A stretch of DNA of 64,000 bases, taken from assembly GCA_038373865.1 (NCBI GenBank), contig JAXGGA010001643.1, positions 1 through 64,000 on the forward strand, in the 5' to 3' direction. Each line of letters starts with the position of its first letter. The first letter of the stretch is position 1. The notes beneath the pieces were generated by a model. That model saw only the letters and a list, made by a program, of their open reading frames with translations. It did not search any database and was not told the origin of the DNA. This document shows, piece after piece, positions 1-12,021 of this stretch. This DNA comes from Uloborus plumipes. Its lineage: Eukaryota > Arthropoda > Arachnida > Araneae > Uloboridae. Made by a program: the position numbers and the translations under genes.

Positions 1-1195
1 ATGTTTGGAGAATTAATGACTTTATATCAATCCTGAATTAAAAACTAGTCTTGAATAAAAGTAGTAATTTATTGTATCCTTGAGTTAGTCCAGGTAACTT
101 TACGCCACTACATATTTTTATAGTATAGGATATTCTAAATTCATAAAAAGCATAAATCTTATTTGTGACCCCAACTGAAGAATACATGACTGAGACTTCA
201 TATGTTTTAGTTTATTTAACTTGGAGGGGAGGGGGGAGGCTTGAAAAGGCGCAAAGTTATCTGGACAGGCACAAATATACCCTGAATAACTCTGTTAGAA
301 GCACGACAGTGAATATATATGTGAAGATGTGTAGAAAAATTTTTTTTTCGTAAAATAACATTGCAATGTACGCTTTTAGCACTTTATTAATTACTGTGCA
401 CTGAATACTGTGTCTTTAATAACTGCGTTATTATCAGAATTCTGATGTCTCAAAGATATGGGGAAAATATAATTTACAAATTATTTATATTCGATGACTT
501 GCAAAACAAATTTTGAGCAAAAACGAGAGCTGTTCCATTATCCTTAATGCCCCGAGCTAATATGATGTCCATAAGAATCTGCATTTAGTGCAAGAGTAAT
601 AATTTACTGAGCATTTTTCAAAATTTAACTTTTGTACACGATAAAAGAAAATGTTCTGAAACATCGAAACACGTGCCTATTTATGGATTTATTTTATTTT
701 TAATTTTATGTCTATTCCAAAACTAAGTCTAAAGCTAATTATATTTCAGCAGATTTACAAATAAATGAAGTTATGCGAGATTACGCTGTCCTTTACACAA
801 AAACGTACAAAAACTTCCATAGCTCTTGATATTACCTCACAGAAAAGGAGGGAAAAATACTCTAATACACGTCCTCCTATTAATCTTCACCGGAAACTAA
901 TAACGGTGACACCTTCCAGACGCAGTGGCATTCCTTGTGGAGGCAACTGCTAGGAGCGACAGAAAAAATGTCAGCCATTGTCGGAAGCGGAGAGGAAGAA
1001 GATGGTATTGCCACTTAATTAACGGAATTCAACAGTTCTGAAGGTTTTAGAACGTTATCTTGAATTTGGACAAATAATTTTTCGAGAGATAACAATATGA
1101 TTGCATTTAGAGGGAAAATGTAATGTTAAAACAATCAACACTTTTTCCCCGAGTATTTTATAGATATCTTTTCATATTTTATTCATCTCTGGCTC
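1..1195. other. No gene recognised
   Basis: AT-rich sequence, presumably RANBP1 intron or upstream DNA. I found no splice-bounded exon encoding RanBP1 domain motifs. Short open frames are without recognisable content. Confidence 0.4.
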
Positions 1196-1600
1196 ATTAC
1201 CTGGCGCTGCCCGGGTGCTTATTAATACAACATAGCTCGAAAAAAATTATTTGAAATAGGTGAGCCTTAAATTGATAATTCATTGTTAATCTTAATATTT
1301 GTTGGAAAATACTCATATTTAAATGTGTTAAATTATATCAATTTGTATGCTTAAAGGCTTTTCTCTATTACTCTATATATTCAAAATTGAAAGAAAATGG
1401 CCGTTTCGAGACAAAATATTTGAATTTTGAGCTTTTTCGTTTTTTTTTTTCTTTTTTAATTTCGAGACCCCACCTATGTGAATTCTAGTGTATCGAGGAA
1501 CCTCTGTGCCGAGTTTGATGAAAATCCGACGAAAACTGGATTTGTATAAAGAACAAACATACACACAAATATACATACATCCATTTTTATATACATAATA
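1196..1600 (-). repeat. Dispersed repeat, Helitron-like, copy 1
   Basis: It shares a long body with 19376-19860 and 61494-62350, including a GAGGTTCCT block and GATGAAAATCCGACGAAAAC. One end carries GCGCTGCCCGGGTG. The combination of a TC-type start and a GC-rich hairpin end suggests a non-autonomous Helitron, but no helicase is present and the ends are worn. Confidence 0.5.
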
Positions 1601-2138
1601 ACTTACACCAATAACACAATATAAGGATAATTTATGCCCACCAGCACAGGGGGCATAAATTAACTTCTTGGGGGCGGGAGGGGTCGAGCCGTCTCCATCT
1701 GCAAAAGTACGTTCAACTGAAATTCGTATTTGGGTTATTTTTTTAAAATGTCATTAATTAATTTAACTTTCAAAGAGGAAATACATAGTATTGAAAAATA
1801 ATAAACTATTTGACTAAAAATTCTTCAGTGGCAATGCTTTAGTTATGAAAAATTTCATTTAAAAAAAAGAGAGAGAAGGAAAAGAAAAGTACTGTTAAAT
1901 AAATGTATAAACCAAACTATGTGTGTGAATCGTCGAAAGTGAAAATATTCTAAACAGCTGGAGCTCTAATGAATGAACCACTAAATTACTCTTTCTATAC
2001 AAAAAAAAATCCGTATTGCTTCGATTTAAAACCCTTCAAAAAGCCCACAAACAGCTGCCCCATAAGAGTGGGTTTTAATCTTTGTGATGAAAATTTGAAG
2101 ATGCTTAGTTAAAACAGGAGCCAAACGCACTATTAAGT

Positions 2139-2353
2139 AGAGATGAGCCGACGCCTTGGCCGTTCCACCGAAGATTCGGTCTAGCCGAAGCATGAGATGT
2201 GATTCGGCTGCTTCGGCCCACAATAATTTATGTTGTAAATATTAATTTCACAACTACAATTTCAATATGTGCACTAGTCAAACCTTCGGCCATTAGTTGG
2301 CCGATTCTTCGGTACTCGGCACTTTGACTAAACTGCGCTTCGCGCCATCTCTA
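2139..2353. mobile_element. MITE with AGAGATG ends, about 215 bp
   Basis: It begins AGAGATGAGCC and ends GCGCCATCTCTA. ACTATTAAGT and ACTATTATGT lie outside, one mismatch in ten. Subterminal CGAAG/CTTCGG motifs recur. CGCTTCGCGCCATCT appears again at 2708, a likely second remnant. Confidence 0.65.
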
Positions 2354-4034
2354 ACTATTATGTCGATAAAATCGAAAAATCAGCTAATTTCTAGTAATAT
2401 AATATGTGATCACATCAGTTAGTTTTATTATAAACATCAACTTAACTGTAGAACATGCTTTTTATAATTCAAATAATGCTCATTTTACTTATTTCAATAA
2501 AAAAATTAGAAATGTCTTTTTTTCTTGTACTACGAGTACAAAATAAAAATATATACTTTAATTAGTGAAATTAATTCAAAACTGTGGGACTTTGCGCTAA
2601 AACTGCTGTATAATACTAAGAATATTGAAACTTATGGAATATAGTGTCATATTGCATGCATTTATTACACGTTCAATGCTAAAACTTCAATATATTCTTC
2701 AGCTAAACCCCGCTTCGCGCCATCTATACTTTTAAGCAAGCTGAACAGCCATTTAAAAAAATGCATTGTTTTCAAAGTTATAATTATTGTGAAAGAATAA
2801 ACAGCGTGAAAGGTGAATTAAATTGCAGTGAAATAAAAGTTCACTGCTTTTGTTTTCTCAGTTTAACTAAAGCTGTGAGCTCCGTAAATAAAAATATAGC
2901 TTAACTATTAAAACCTTATTGCAAGGTTTGTCGTATAAAGTTTAAGGTTCATTTTCCTATTAGAGAGTCGGTGTAATCTCCGAACGAATTCGAGTTTCTA
3001 ATTTTCAGTTCCAGAAAAATAAATTTTATAAGCTACAATCACATTTTTCTTCTAGCTAAATTTGAGACTTTCGAGTTATAGAAGGCACGGATGAAATATC
3101 GTTCCTTTCACCAACCATTTCCACGAAATAGAAATTGAGCAAACGAAAGATTGTTCACTGTTTACTAGAAAGAGACCTTTAGTTTTTGGAGTTCACATAC
3201 TTTGCTTATTTTTATCGTTATTTGTCAACTTATCTAATATCGTGATAGCACACCATCATCTTTCCGATACATCTTGGTTCATTAGCGATTTAATTTTCCG
3301 GTCGGTTGTTGTGCGGAATCACCCCTATTTTTATCACCCCTCATAGCACTTATAAGGGTAATTTTATGTAAGTGTAGGCTATTCTTTATTGAATATTTTT
3401 GGCAAGAGCGATTAGTCAGTCGACTACTTTACAGGTTCATTATGTGAACCTGTTTAGCAAGCCAAATCTTATTATTTTAACTGCGATGTGGCTGTAAAGA
3501 TATTTTATAGTGATTAAAAATATTTATTGCAGAGTAATAATATGATTAAACGACTACGTAGCCGTTGTAAATTTTTCTCAGATATTTATTTTTTGCATAC
3601 ATTTAGATCTTTGAGTCTTTCTATCGCCCCCCTAGACGGTTTCACCAAATATTTTCAAACTGCATACCTTTGAGTCATGTGTAACTCGCTATAGCTTATA
3701 AAAGAGTAAAAAATATAGTTTTGTGCGAATACACCTTAAAAAGTAATTGTATTTCCTTTTCTCAAACAGCTACAAATTTGAGTTTTTTTTTTTTTCGAAA
3801 AACTACTCAAAGTATACAAGCTTTTATGTAAAAAAATTAATTTTGCAAAGCCTTGGGGTCCCCCCCCCCTGACATTCCTAAATGACGGCCTGGATACACT
3901 ACTTCAAGCGCAGTTGCTGACCAACTAGAGACTACACCACTTTCACTAGAGATTAAACGTATATTTCAATGCTATTAGTTTAGAAAGAAAACTTCAAAGG
4001 CAAAGATAAGGCTCCATAAAAACTTTACAAAGGT
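2354..4034. other. No gene recognised; worn repeat ends
   Basis: AT-rich. It holds a remnant of the AGAGATG MITE (CGCTTCGCGCCATCT, 2708) and, near 3860-3890, a C-run followed by AATGACGGCCTGG like the end of the 26308 MITE family. No exon seen. Confidence 0.4.
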
Positions 4035-7000
4035 CAGGGTTGTCATTTCGTCCACTTTTTTGTAAAAAGTCCGGGACGCCGGAAGAAATGGACGAAATGG
4101 ACAAAATTGGACAAAATGGACAAAATGGAAGAAATGAAAAAAAAAAAAAACATTTTTTTCATACGTTTGATGTATAAAAATGTTATGATGTACAATTAGT
4201 ATCTCTTGCATTACCTATTTCTCAAAATAGAATGATGGTATCATACAAAAAAAAAAAAAAAAACAAAGAATAGCACTTAACCTATTGATTTTTAACTAAT
4301 TTTAGTTGAAAGAAATACAGTTATCATAGTGAATAAACTATTGAGTTTAATTATATTATTATAGAGTAAACAATTAGAAAAAAAAGTATTTTTCTTTAAT
4401 ACATATTTTCAAAAAGAAATTAAAGAGTATTCTGTCACTTTAGATATTTATTTAATACATTACAATCCCTTAAAAAGTAAATTTTATATGATATTTGCTC
4501 ATAAATTCTATGGTTAAATTTTGTTTGAATTAAATACACATACAAATGTATATCATTTGTATTTGAAAATACAATTAGATGCTACAAGAAATATTGGTTT
4601 AATTTTGATTCAAAGACTAAATCAAAACTGAAGATCTAAATATTAAATAAGAACCTGAACTAAAACAAAAAGTGTGTGTCAAACAGTTTTGGTTTAGTTT
4701 GAGTGGAAGCAAATGCAAACCAAAACCATCTCCAACAAGGAACTAAAACCACAAATAAAAAGGAAATCACTTCCTTGATCATATGCATTTTATATTTTAT
4801 TAGAAGTGGAGTTGGTTGTCTTATGTTGTAGCTTACAGCTCTGCCTAAGAAATTCAGTTCCATCATTTATTTTGAAAGTTGAAGATCCAGGAACATACAT
4901 GAAAAGTGAGTAATTTCTCATTCTTTTTCTTTATTAATATTTAATGGATGCTTTAGATAAATATTCATTTTTTATTCAAATGAAACAATAATTTAAATGA
5001 TTAGGTTATTGGGCATTCTGTAAAATAATTAGTATATGCATTTGACATTTAACAATAAAACTGAATTTAGAAGTCTACATCTTTTCTGCGGTCTGTATTT
5101 TTTAACGGTTTTAATGGAATAGTTTCAGTTAATTAAAAACTGTTCTTAGATATAAGTGTTTATTATCAAATTGTAACATATTTTGCAATTTGGAATCATT
5201 AAAATGTACATCATATGCACTATACTTAATATATTCTTAACAAAAGAGAGAAATGACAAATACTCAAACATATTTATAGTAATTATTTCCTATATATTTT
5301 AAAATAAACATTCATATTAATTATGTAAGCCAAATTGTAATAATAGCAGCATGATCTAAGAAATTTCTCAGTTAAATCATTCTGTTTTTGGTAGATAAAT
5401 TTTGGGTCATGTTTTGAAATCCTGAAGTCCTTTTCATTTAAACTTTACACAGATTAATATTTTTAAAAATATATAAGGGAGAACTATTATGTAGATGAAA
5501 CTTCTTTAAATAATTATTTCTGCAAACTAATTTTAAAATATTTTATTTGATATTGAACTATTTTTCCATTCAATATGATTAAGCGGCCAGTTTGTCTAAC
5601 AAAACGTGCATTAGTGTGTTAAGCTGTTCAAAAATTTATGCAATTTGAAAAGTCAACATATATTCTTGAAAAAATGAACATATAGTATAATTGGTACATG
5701 AATATTTGCAGCTTAGAAATATCACCATTTATCCTTTATTAATAAAAATCCTCTGGATTCAATGCCTCAGTTTGTCCTTAAAAGTTGTTACTTACAGCAA
5801 TGCCTGCATACTTCAAAAACCCCTTTGTACCAATAAGCTATTGCATTTCTCTTATGCCAATCTGAGACGATATGTTTATTAAACAGTACTAATTTTAGCA
5901 TATTTCTGCAGTAAATGTTTTTCTGATATTAACAATTTTTTTTCTTCAAGCAACCCAATATGTAATTAAATTCTTGTTGTTGTTATGCAAAGTGAAAATT
6001 ACTGTCTCTAAACAAAAGTAAAAGCATTACGAACCTTTAAATATAACTAATGTCTCAAATTAAAAAAAAAAAAAGAGAAAAAAATTATGTCGAATGGAAA
6101 AGCAAGTATATTTTTAATACAGTACAATATTAAAATATACTTATTTATTATTTTTTAGGGACCCAAAATGAGTGGTAGAAAAAAAGATCCCATAAGACAA
6201 CATTTTGAAGAATTAACTAAAGATGGCAAAGTTGTTGGGATGAGATGTAAAGAATGTTCTCGTGATGTTAGCGCTAAAGCGTGTAGAATGAGAAGCCATT
6301 TTTTAAAGTGCTCAGAACGGCAAAAGTGCGACATAATTTCTGATGAGAGTCAATCAGAAGTATCTATTCTAAGGAGCCGTAGCCCTACTCCATCCACATC
6401 ATCCTCTCAGGCCGAGTCCATCAAGAAACAGCCTTCAATTTCAAATTTCTTAGTTAAAACTAGTCAATCTGACAAATTAAAATTAGATCAAGCAGTAGCT
6501 AGGTATTTTTATTCTTGTAATGTGCCCTTTAACCATGCTAACAGGTATTATTTTAAAAAAATGGTAGAAGAACTTCGTCCTGGCTATACAGCGCCATCAA
6601 GAATTGCACTTAGTACTACATTGTTGGACAACATATGTAATGAAGTTAAAGAAGAGGCCAAAAGAGAACTGGAAGGAAAGCTGGTAACGCTTATACAAGA
6701 TGGCTGGTCAACCATCCACAACGATCCAGTTATCGCTAACTGTGTCACTGATGGCAAGAATATTTTCTTCCTATCTGCAATAGATACAGAAGCAAATCAC
6801 AAAACCACTGAATACTGCTTAAAATTAGCTGAAGAAGCTATATGTGACTGTGAATCAGAATATGGTTGTATTGTAAAAAACTTCGTTAGTGATAATGAAA
6901 GCAAAATGGTAAAGTTAAGAGAAGAGCTCGTAAAAAAATATTCCGGCAATGGAAGTTGTTTTATTGCATATGGATGTGCTGCGCATTACCTAAATTTATT

Positions 7001-8598
7001 AGGCGGAGACATATGTAAAACAAAAAATATCAGCCTTATTACACGAGAGGTTGTCGAAGTTTCAAAATATTTCAGAAGTCACCATGTGGCAAAAGGGTTT
7101 TTAAATTCCTATGGTGGTGTAATGCCTCAGCTGCCCAACGAAACTCGGTGGAACAGTCATATTAAATGCTTAGAAACATATATGCAAAATAAAGATATTT
7201 TCTTGAAAATCATAGATGAACACGAAGATGAAATAGATACAAACATAAGGAACATAATTAACAACATTGGTTTATATAAAGAAGTAAAGCATTTAATTAC
7301 TCTTTTGAAACCCATCAGTATTTCATTAGATGTGCTGCAAAGAAATTCCTCAAATATTGCAGACGTTACTAATGAATTTTTGAAACTTATGAAAGCAGAA
7401 GAGCTTAAAATTCATAGCAAGTTTCTGCAGAAAAGATTTAATGATTGCATCACCCCAGCTCACATTATTTCATACATGTTACATCCAAAATACATGGGTC
7501 ATGGACTTACAAGTGACCAAGAAGAAATAGCACGGGATTGGGTGAATGACATTGATAAAAATCTCTTGCCAATGATTGTTAAATTTTCGATTAAAGCGTC
7601 TCCATTTCCACCAACCTATTTTTCTGAGGCGATCGTAGATAATCTATCACCAGCAGAATGGTGGGAATCACTGAAGAGATACGGTGACTTAGAAAGTGTT
7701 TCTAGTTTTGCATGTCAACTGTTTCACTGTGTAGCCTCATCAGCAAGCATTGAACGTATTTTTTCAAATTTTGGCATGATACAAAGCAAGCTTAGAAATA
7801 GGCTAGGACTACAAACTGCATCAAAATTGGTAATGGCTTATAAAAGCTTAAATTCTAAGGACAAACAACTTGCTGATGAAGCATTTGAAGATTACTGATT
7901 TTTTTCTCTGTATGCACAGTGGATATCCTTTAAAATTTAACAATATGACTTTTATTCATTTATGTAAAAATTCCTTGTTCTTATTCTGCATTATTCATTT
8001 TATGTTATATTTTTTGAGGATTTAATGAATGTTGCCCCATTGTAAAATATTTATGTACAGAGCATTGTTTTATGGATAGTTTAATGTTATTAGAGGAACA
8101 TATTTCATTTCAAGGTAAAATTTTCTTTTTTGACATCAAATAATGTTTACTTCATAGTTTTTAATATTTTGAGACTCGAACCTTTTAAAATTTTTAGTTC
8201 TCCTTTTTTATTTTATACACATTTATTGTTGGCAATGAAACTCCTTCACAACAAATAAACATCTTAAAATTATTTACTGCTGATGTGTGCTCTCATAAGC
8301 ATTAAATCTTATCGTAAATATCCATTTATTTTATACAGATACCATATTTTTATAGTATGTGTTGTTTATTAAATATTTGTTTGTATATATAATTATGTGT
8401 GCCAATTTTGTTATTAAAATATTACCTCATTGAAAAAAATCAATAGTTTAAAACATTACTTATAAATTTTGGATTTTTTAATCAAGAATTGTCATTTTCA
8501 TTAAAGTGGACAAAATGGACGAAATGGACAAAATGCTATTTTGTCCGGGGCGGTTTTTTCCAGGTTTTTTCCGCCCCGGACGAAATCAAACAACCCTG
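4035..8598 (+). mobile_element. hAT-type DNA transposon with intact transposase ORF
   Basis: The ends are CAGGGTTGTCATTTCGTCC on the left and, read inward from the right, CAGGGTTGTTTGATTTCGTCC with an indel, which are typical hAT ends. Both ends carry GGACAAAATGG-type subterminal repeats, which probably bind the transposase. A GC-rich hairpin (GTCCGGGGCGG and its complement) sits at 8542-8582. One BED-finger transposase ORF lies inside. The flanking octamers (ACAAAGGT and ATGGCAGT) do not match, so the target duplication has decayed or the true boundary differs. It probably sits in a RANBP1 intron. Confidence 0.8.
6168..7898 (+). CDS. hAT transposase with BED zinc finger
   Basis: The 576-residue ORF has no internal stops. 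An N-terminal BED finger has C27, C30, H44 and C48 and should bind the element ends. It is followed by a Ser/Pro linker (60-90) and then a DUF659/RNase H-like core. D178 in LIQDGWSTIHNDP and D242 in VSDNESKMVKLR are candidate catalytic aspartates, and CAAH is at 270-273. The C-terminal hAT dimerisation region holds SSASIERIFSNFG, with E529, and SKLRNRLG. The ATG has A at -3. A possible splice acceptor (TTTTTTAG) ends 9 bases before it, so a non-coding 5' exon is likely. It could be an active transposase or a recently stranded copy. Inverted ends on both sides argue against a domesticated host gene. Confidence 0.88.
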   Translation: MSGRKKDPIRQHFEELTKDGKVVGMRCKECSRDVSAKACRMRSHFLKCSERQKCDIISDESQSEVSILRSRSPTPSTSSSQAESIKKQPSISNFLVKTSQSDKLKLDQAVARYFYSCNVPFNHANRYYFKKMVEELRPGYTAPSRIALSTTLLDNICNEVKEEAKRELEGKLVTLIQDGWSTIHNDPVIANCVTDGKNIFFLSAIDTEANHKTTEYCLKLAEEAICDCESEYGCIVKNFVSDNESKMVKLREELVKKYSGNGSCFIAYGCAAHYLNLLGGDICKTKNISLITREVVEVSKYFRSHHVAKGFLNSYGGVMPQLPNETRWNSHIKCLETYMQNKDIFLKIIDEHEDEIDTNIRNIINNIGLYKEVKHLITLLKPISISLDVLQRNSSNIADVTNEFLKLMKAEELKIHSKFLQKRFNDCITPAHIISYMLHPKYMGHGLTSDQEEIARDWVNDIDKNLLPMIVKFSIKASPFPPTYFSEAIVDNLSPAEWWESLKRYGDLESVSSFACQLFHCVASSASIERIFSNFGMIQSKLRNRLGLQTASKLVMAYKSLNSKDKQLADEAFEDY

Positions 8599-9407
8599 AT
8601 GGCAGTACTAAAAATGTAGGTCCCGAGAAATCTTTTCTCATGTTTGAGATTTCAATTCTTTTGCATGTTGTAATTTTATTAATTTATTTAATAAATATAT
8701 AAACACTTAAAAGTACACATTTTCCCCATTCTTCTATAGGTGTCCTTTTTAAGGTGGAAACATTTTCAAATAGACATGGCTTTTGAGTATGGGCAGCAAA
8801 AAGGGTCATTTACAAATTGCATCATGCTTTGAAGGGGGGGGGGGGTAATGGAATTGTGAAGAGGAGGCTAACAAGAAGTGTGACATCACATTTTTATTGC
8901 AATGTGTTTATGAAAAATAGAATGATAATTGACAAGAGGAGGTGGCACTTGATACCAGGGAGAGTGGGTCAGGTATCTTGAAAACAAGTGTTAAATCATT
9001 TACGGACTGTGCTAAATGTTAATCAAAATTGTGTACATCTCTTTGCTCCCTTCTATTTTCCATTTTAGACATTAAAAGTTAATAGAATTGATTCACTATT
9101 ACATTCTTTACTGTTCTATTCTTTTTCATTCCTCTAAAATAAATGTTGCGCCTGTGAAATGAATTGCAAGTATTTTTATGCCTTGAAAAATCCTAATAAC
9201 CCCCTCCACCCGATTCAATGGAACTTTATGGGGTCCTTCATTAGTGTAAGAATATTAAATGCACAACAGTAAAGTCATTCAGGATTTTTTTTCACTCATG
9301 ATAATCAATGATATTTTTTCATTTAAATATATTATTTTGTATAAAAAAAGATAGGTAACCTAAATGACTTAACTCTATCAGTAATTGTAAGACCATTTCG
9401 TTTTCAG
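8599..9407. other. RANBP1 intron sequence, no feature
   Basis: It contains a G-run at 8836-8846 and AT-rich text. No coding exon or element with both ends was found. Confidence 0.4.
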
Positions 9408-9512
9408 ATGCACAAAAATTCAAAGAAGCTTTTAATGGAGCCAAAGAACTTGCTGCTTGCAAGTCGATATTTTCTGTCAGGCAGAAGCAAGATGAATCTG
9501 TTTCTTCTACAG
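9408..9512 (+). CDS. RANBP1: RANBP1 penultimate coding exon
   Basis: RANBP1 binds Ran-GTP and helps RanGAP release Ran cargo complexes at the cytoplasmic side of the nuclear pore. This exon has the acceptor TTCGTTTTCAG and the donor ACAG|GTATAG. It encodes AQKFKEAFNGAKEL, which matches the last helix of the RanBP1 domain (AQKFKxxFxxxxxE in known members), then a linker ending ESVSST. The phases (two bases in, one out) fit the final exon. The remaining RanBP1 domain exons were not found between 1 and 9400, so the gene probably begins left of the window. The identification rests on this helix and the next exon. Confidence 0.8.
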
Positions 9513-10623
9513 GTATAGTATATTTTTTTTTTTTACTCTGCAAGTTTTGTTCTTTAGCATTAATATAACACAAATACTTCTATGCTAAAAATAAAATGTA
9601 GATCTGTTTATGATTTTACTTGTTTGTTGAAATTTAGAACCTTTGCAGTTTTATGGGAGACTAAAAGTTATTTAGAGATGGAAAATTTTTGCCTGATATG
9701 CCAAATTCGAACACTTGCTTCATGGTGTTCTCAAAATAAAATTCCAATTCTTTTCCCAAAAATGTTTTCAGCGGCAAAATTTTTGGTAACTTTTGCATAC
9801 ATTTTAAAATATTTCTGTTTCACATAATTTCCTCATCTTTCTCGGGCAATTTCATGCCTGACAAACTGTTCTGAATTTTTCTAGAGACCCATCAAAGGGA
9901 TCCTCTTAAAGGGTGATCTTTCACCCCCCGACAAGAGTTTTAGGGATGCTTTGGGTATCCCCCCCCCATTTCCAAATTTCTAAGCCATTCACAACATGCC
10001 TCTTACAAGAAAAATTTTCACAGAAAATAACTTTAAAAAAAATGTCACTATTGAAACTACTTTTGAGTATGGATTCTGCTGAGATCAATGTGAGGGACCC
10101 ATTACATAAGCATGCAAAATATTGTGTAATCTCCCTAATTGCTAAGACTGAGACAAGGAAAAATCTAGTGGCATGCATTAGTAAAATAATTTAACTTTGT
10201 TCTCACATTTCTGTCAGATTGACTTCTAATTGTTATAGTATTTTTCTTGTAAATATTAACTATTTCCCAAAACTAAATTCAACAAATTCAATTGTTTTTC
10301 ACAAAATTTACCTAAACAGAATTGCAAAGAAAAAATAAACAAATCAAAAGATTAGCACTTGCCTTATGTATCGCCTATCTGATTTTTTAAAAACAGATGC
10401 AAGCTCAAAGGAAATATTCTCCTTTATTGTGCATTTTCTTTGAACCTGATTGTTGATCACATCAAAAATCAGGGGGGCATTTCTGGGTCAATGGAATGTG
10501 GCCATTGTTTATTGGTAATTTTGTTCAGAATTACTAGTGGTTTTACCATTTATATCAAATTTTAAAAGAGGATGAAAATATCTATCAGAACTCTTCTGGT
10601 AATTCTTATCTTAAATTTTTCAG

Positions 10624-10811
10624 ATGAGCATGAGGATGATTCCAGTGACGAGGATAAAAATTCTAATGAGGAAAGTTCTAATGTAAATGAAAAGGACTCT
10701 GAAGAAGTTGCAGAAAAATTGTCAAATCTCAATGTAAAAAAAGAGTCTGAAGAGTTAAAAAATAAATCAAATAACTCTGAAGTATCTATAGACAAAACTC
10801 AAAAAGACTAA
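10624..10811 (+). CDS. RANBP1: RANBP1 final coding exon and stop
   Basis: The acceptor AAATTTTTCAG joins in frame with the previous exon. It encodes a highly acidic tail, DEHEDDSSDEDKNSNEES, then EEVAEKLSNLNVKKE. This matches the VAEKLExLSVKEE segment at the C-terminus of known RanBP1, which overlaps its nuclear export signal. Translation ends at TAA 10809-10811. Low-complexity acidic composition alone would be weak evidence, but the VAEKL motif in the right place makes it convincing. Confidence 0.82.
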
Positions 10812-11046
10812 AACAACTTCAGCTTACTGATGGATTCACCTGTAAAAAAAATCTTTAAAAGTGATTCTACTTGTGTAAAATACTTGTTTTAAACATATTT
10901 TACATGAAAGTGGAACCATCTTTTGAACAATCACTGTTTATAGTCAACATATGTAAACTTGATCTCTGAAAGTTTTGTCTATATGAATATATTTTTGTAA
11001 AGTATTTTTGAATTGCAAAGGTTTTCAATTAAATGACATTTTATTA

Positions 11047-11052
11047 AATAAA
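11047..11052 (+). promoter_or_regulatory. Possible RANBP1 polyadenylation signal, proximal
   Basis: AATAAA about 235 bases after the RANBP1 stop, within AT-rich 3' UTR-like sequence. A second AATAAA lies at 11660-11665, so two alternative 3' ends are possible. Confidence 0.45.
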
Positions 11053-11659
11053 CAATTTAATTCTATAGTGAATTTGTAGCTATGTGTAGAATTTCAAAGC
11101 CTCCGACTGCTGTTAAAATGTCTGCAATTTCATAGATTCTATGCAGGTTTTATGCGTTTGTGATATGTATATTTTCAGAGCTTCTATCAGATATGACTCA
11201 CGCTTTAAACTGAACATTTGACTTTTTAGAAATCAAGTTTCATATATATTTGTATACTATATTATCATGAATACTGAAGTAATGTGACCATATGTACATT
11301 TTATGATTTCATGTTGCATATTTTATCATGCATATTTATTATGACAGCATTTTTGTAAATAATTCTAATATATAATGATTGGATTTTCAATTGCTTTAAG
11401 CATGCCTTGAATGTGGGACCAACAATGTATTTTTTCTGTTGTTGCTTTAACATTGGGGGGAAGGGGGGGGGGGAACAAATGTGGTTTTTTTTTTAAAGTA
11501 ATAAGCTCAAACAACTTTCAATTCCCTTTCTTCATTCAAGTAGTATCAAAAATACAGTTGCAAAATGAGGATTTTAGGCTGATTTGTGGTGTGTGTTCCA
11601 TTGTATTGAATATGCCTTCATAATGTTTATGATCAGTTTGTAATTTCATATGTTTTGAA

Positions 11660-11665
11660 AATAAA
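11660..11665 (+). promoter_or_regulatory. Possible RANBP1 polyadenylation signal, distal
   Basis: AATAAA about 850 bases past the stop, followed within 35 bases by a T-rich stretch. It would give a longer 3' UTR than the proximal site. Confidence 0.35.
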
Positions 11666-12021
11666 GGTATAATACACGTTTTCTAAATACTTTTATTTCA
11701 AAAGGTTTTGTGTTCTTTAGTTATTATCCATCAGCAGACGAAAAAAGTACAAAAATATTAGGCTTAAGTTTTAGAGGATAAATATTTTCTACAGCTGTTT
11801 GAGTATCCATATATGAATTTCTCTTAACATATGTGGCACAGGATTTGAGCTTTATACTTATTTTTGAATGGCAGCAGAAAAACTTACATGAACTGCCAGT
11901 GAAATTTCCAACCTCAGAACTATTTGTTTGATTTGCAGTGAAGGTTTTTGCAATGTTCAATAACTTCACAGGGTTGCTACGCCATAGGGAAACCTGGAGA
12001 TACAGGGAATTTTACTAATTA

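Larger units (their letters stand above)
55..9407 (+). other. Presumed RANBP1 intron containing the hAT element
   Basis: Because the exon at 9408 begins in phase 2 and codes for the last helix of the RanBP1 domain, the exon before it must lie upstream. None was found in this span by reading, so the intron is probably at least 9.4 kb. Confidence 0.35.

Noticed and set aside
4027..8606. An 8-bp target duplication for the hAT element
   Set aside because: ACAAAGGT and ATGGCAGT match at only three positions, so no duplication is claimed.
9319..9573. A 84-codon open frame on the - strand
   Set aside because: It is antisense to the RANBP1 exon at 9408-9512, which has proper splice sites on the + strand.
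10562..10795. A 77-codon open frame on the - strand, rich in Ser and Phe
   Set aside because: It is the complement of the acidic RANBP1 tail exon. A repetitive Glu/Ser tail readily gives a Ser-rich antisense frame.
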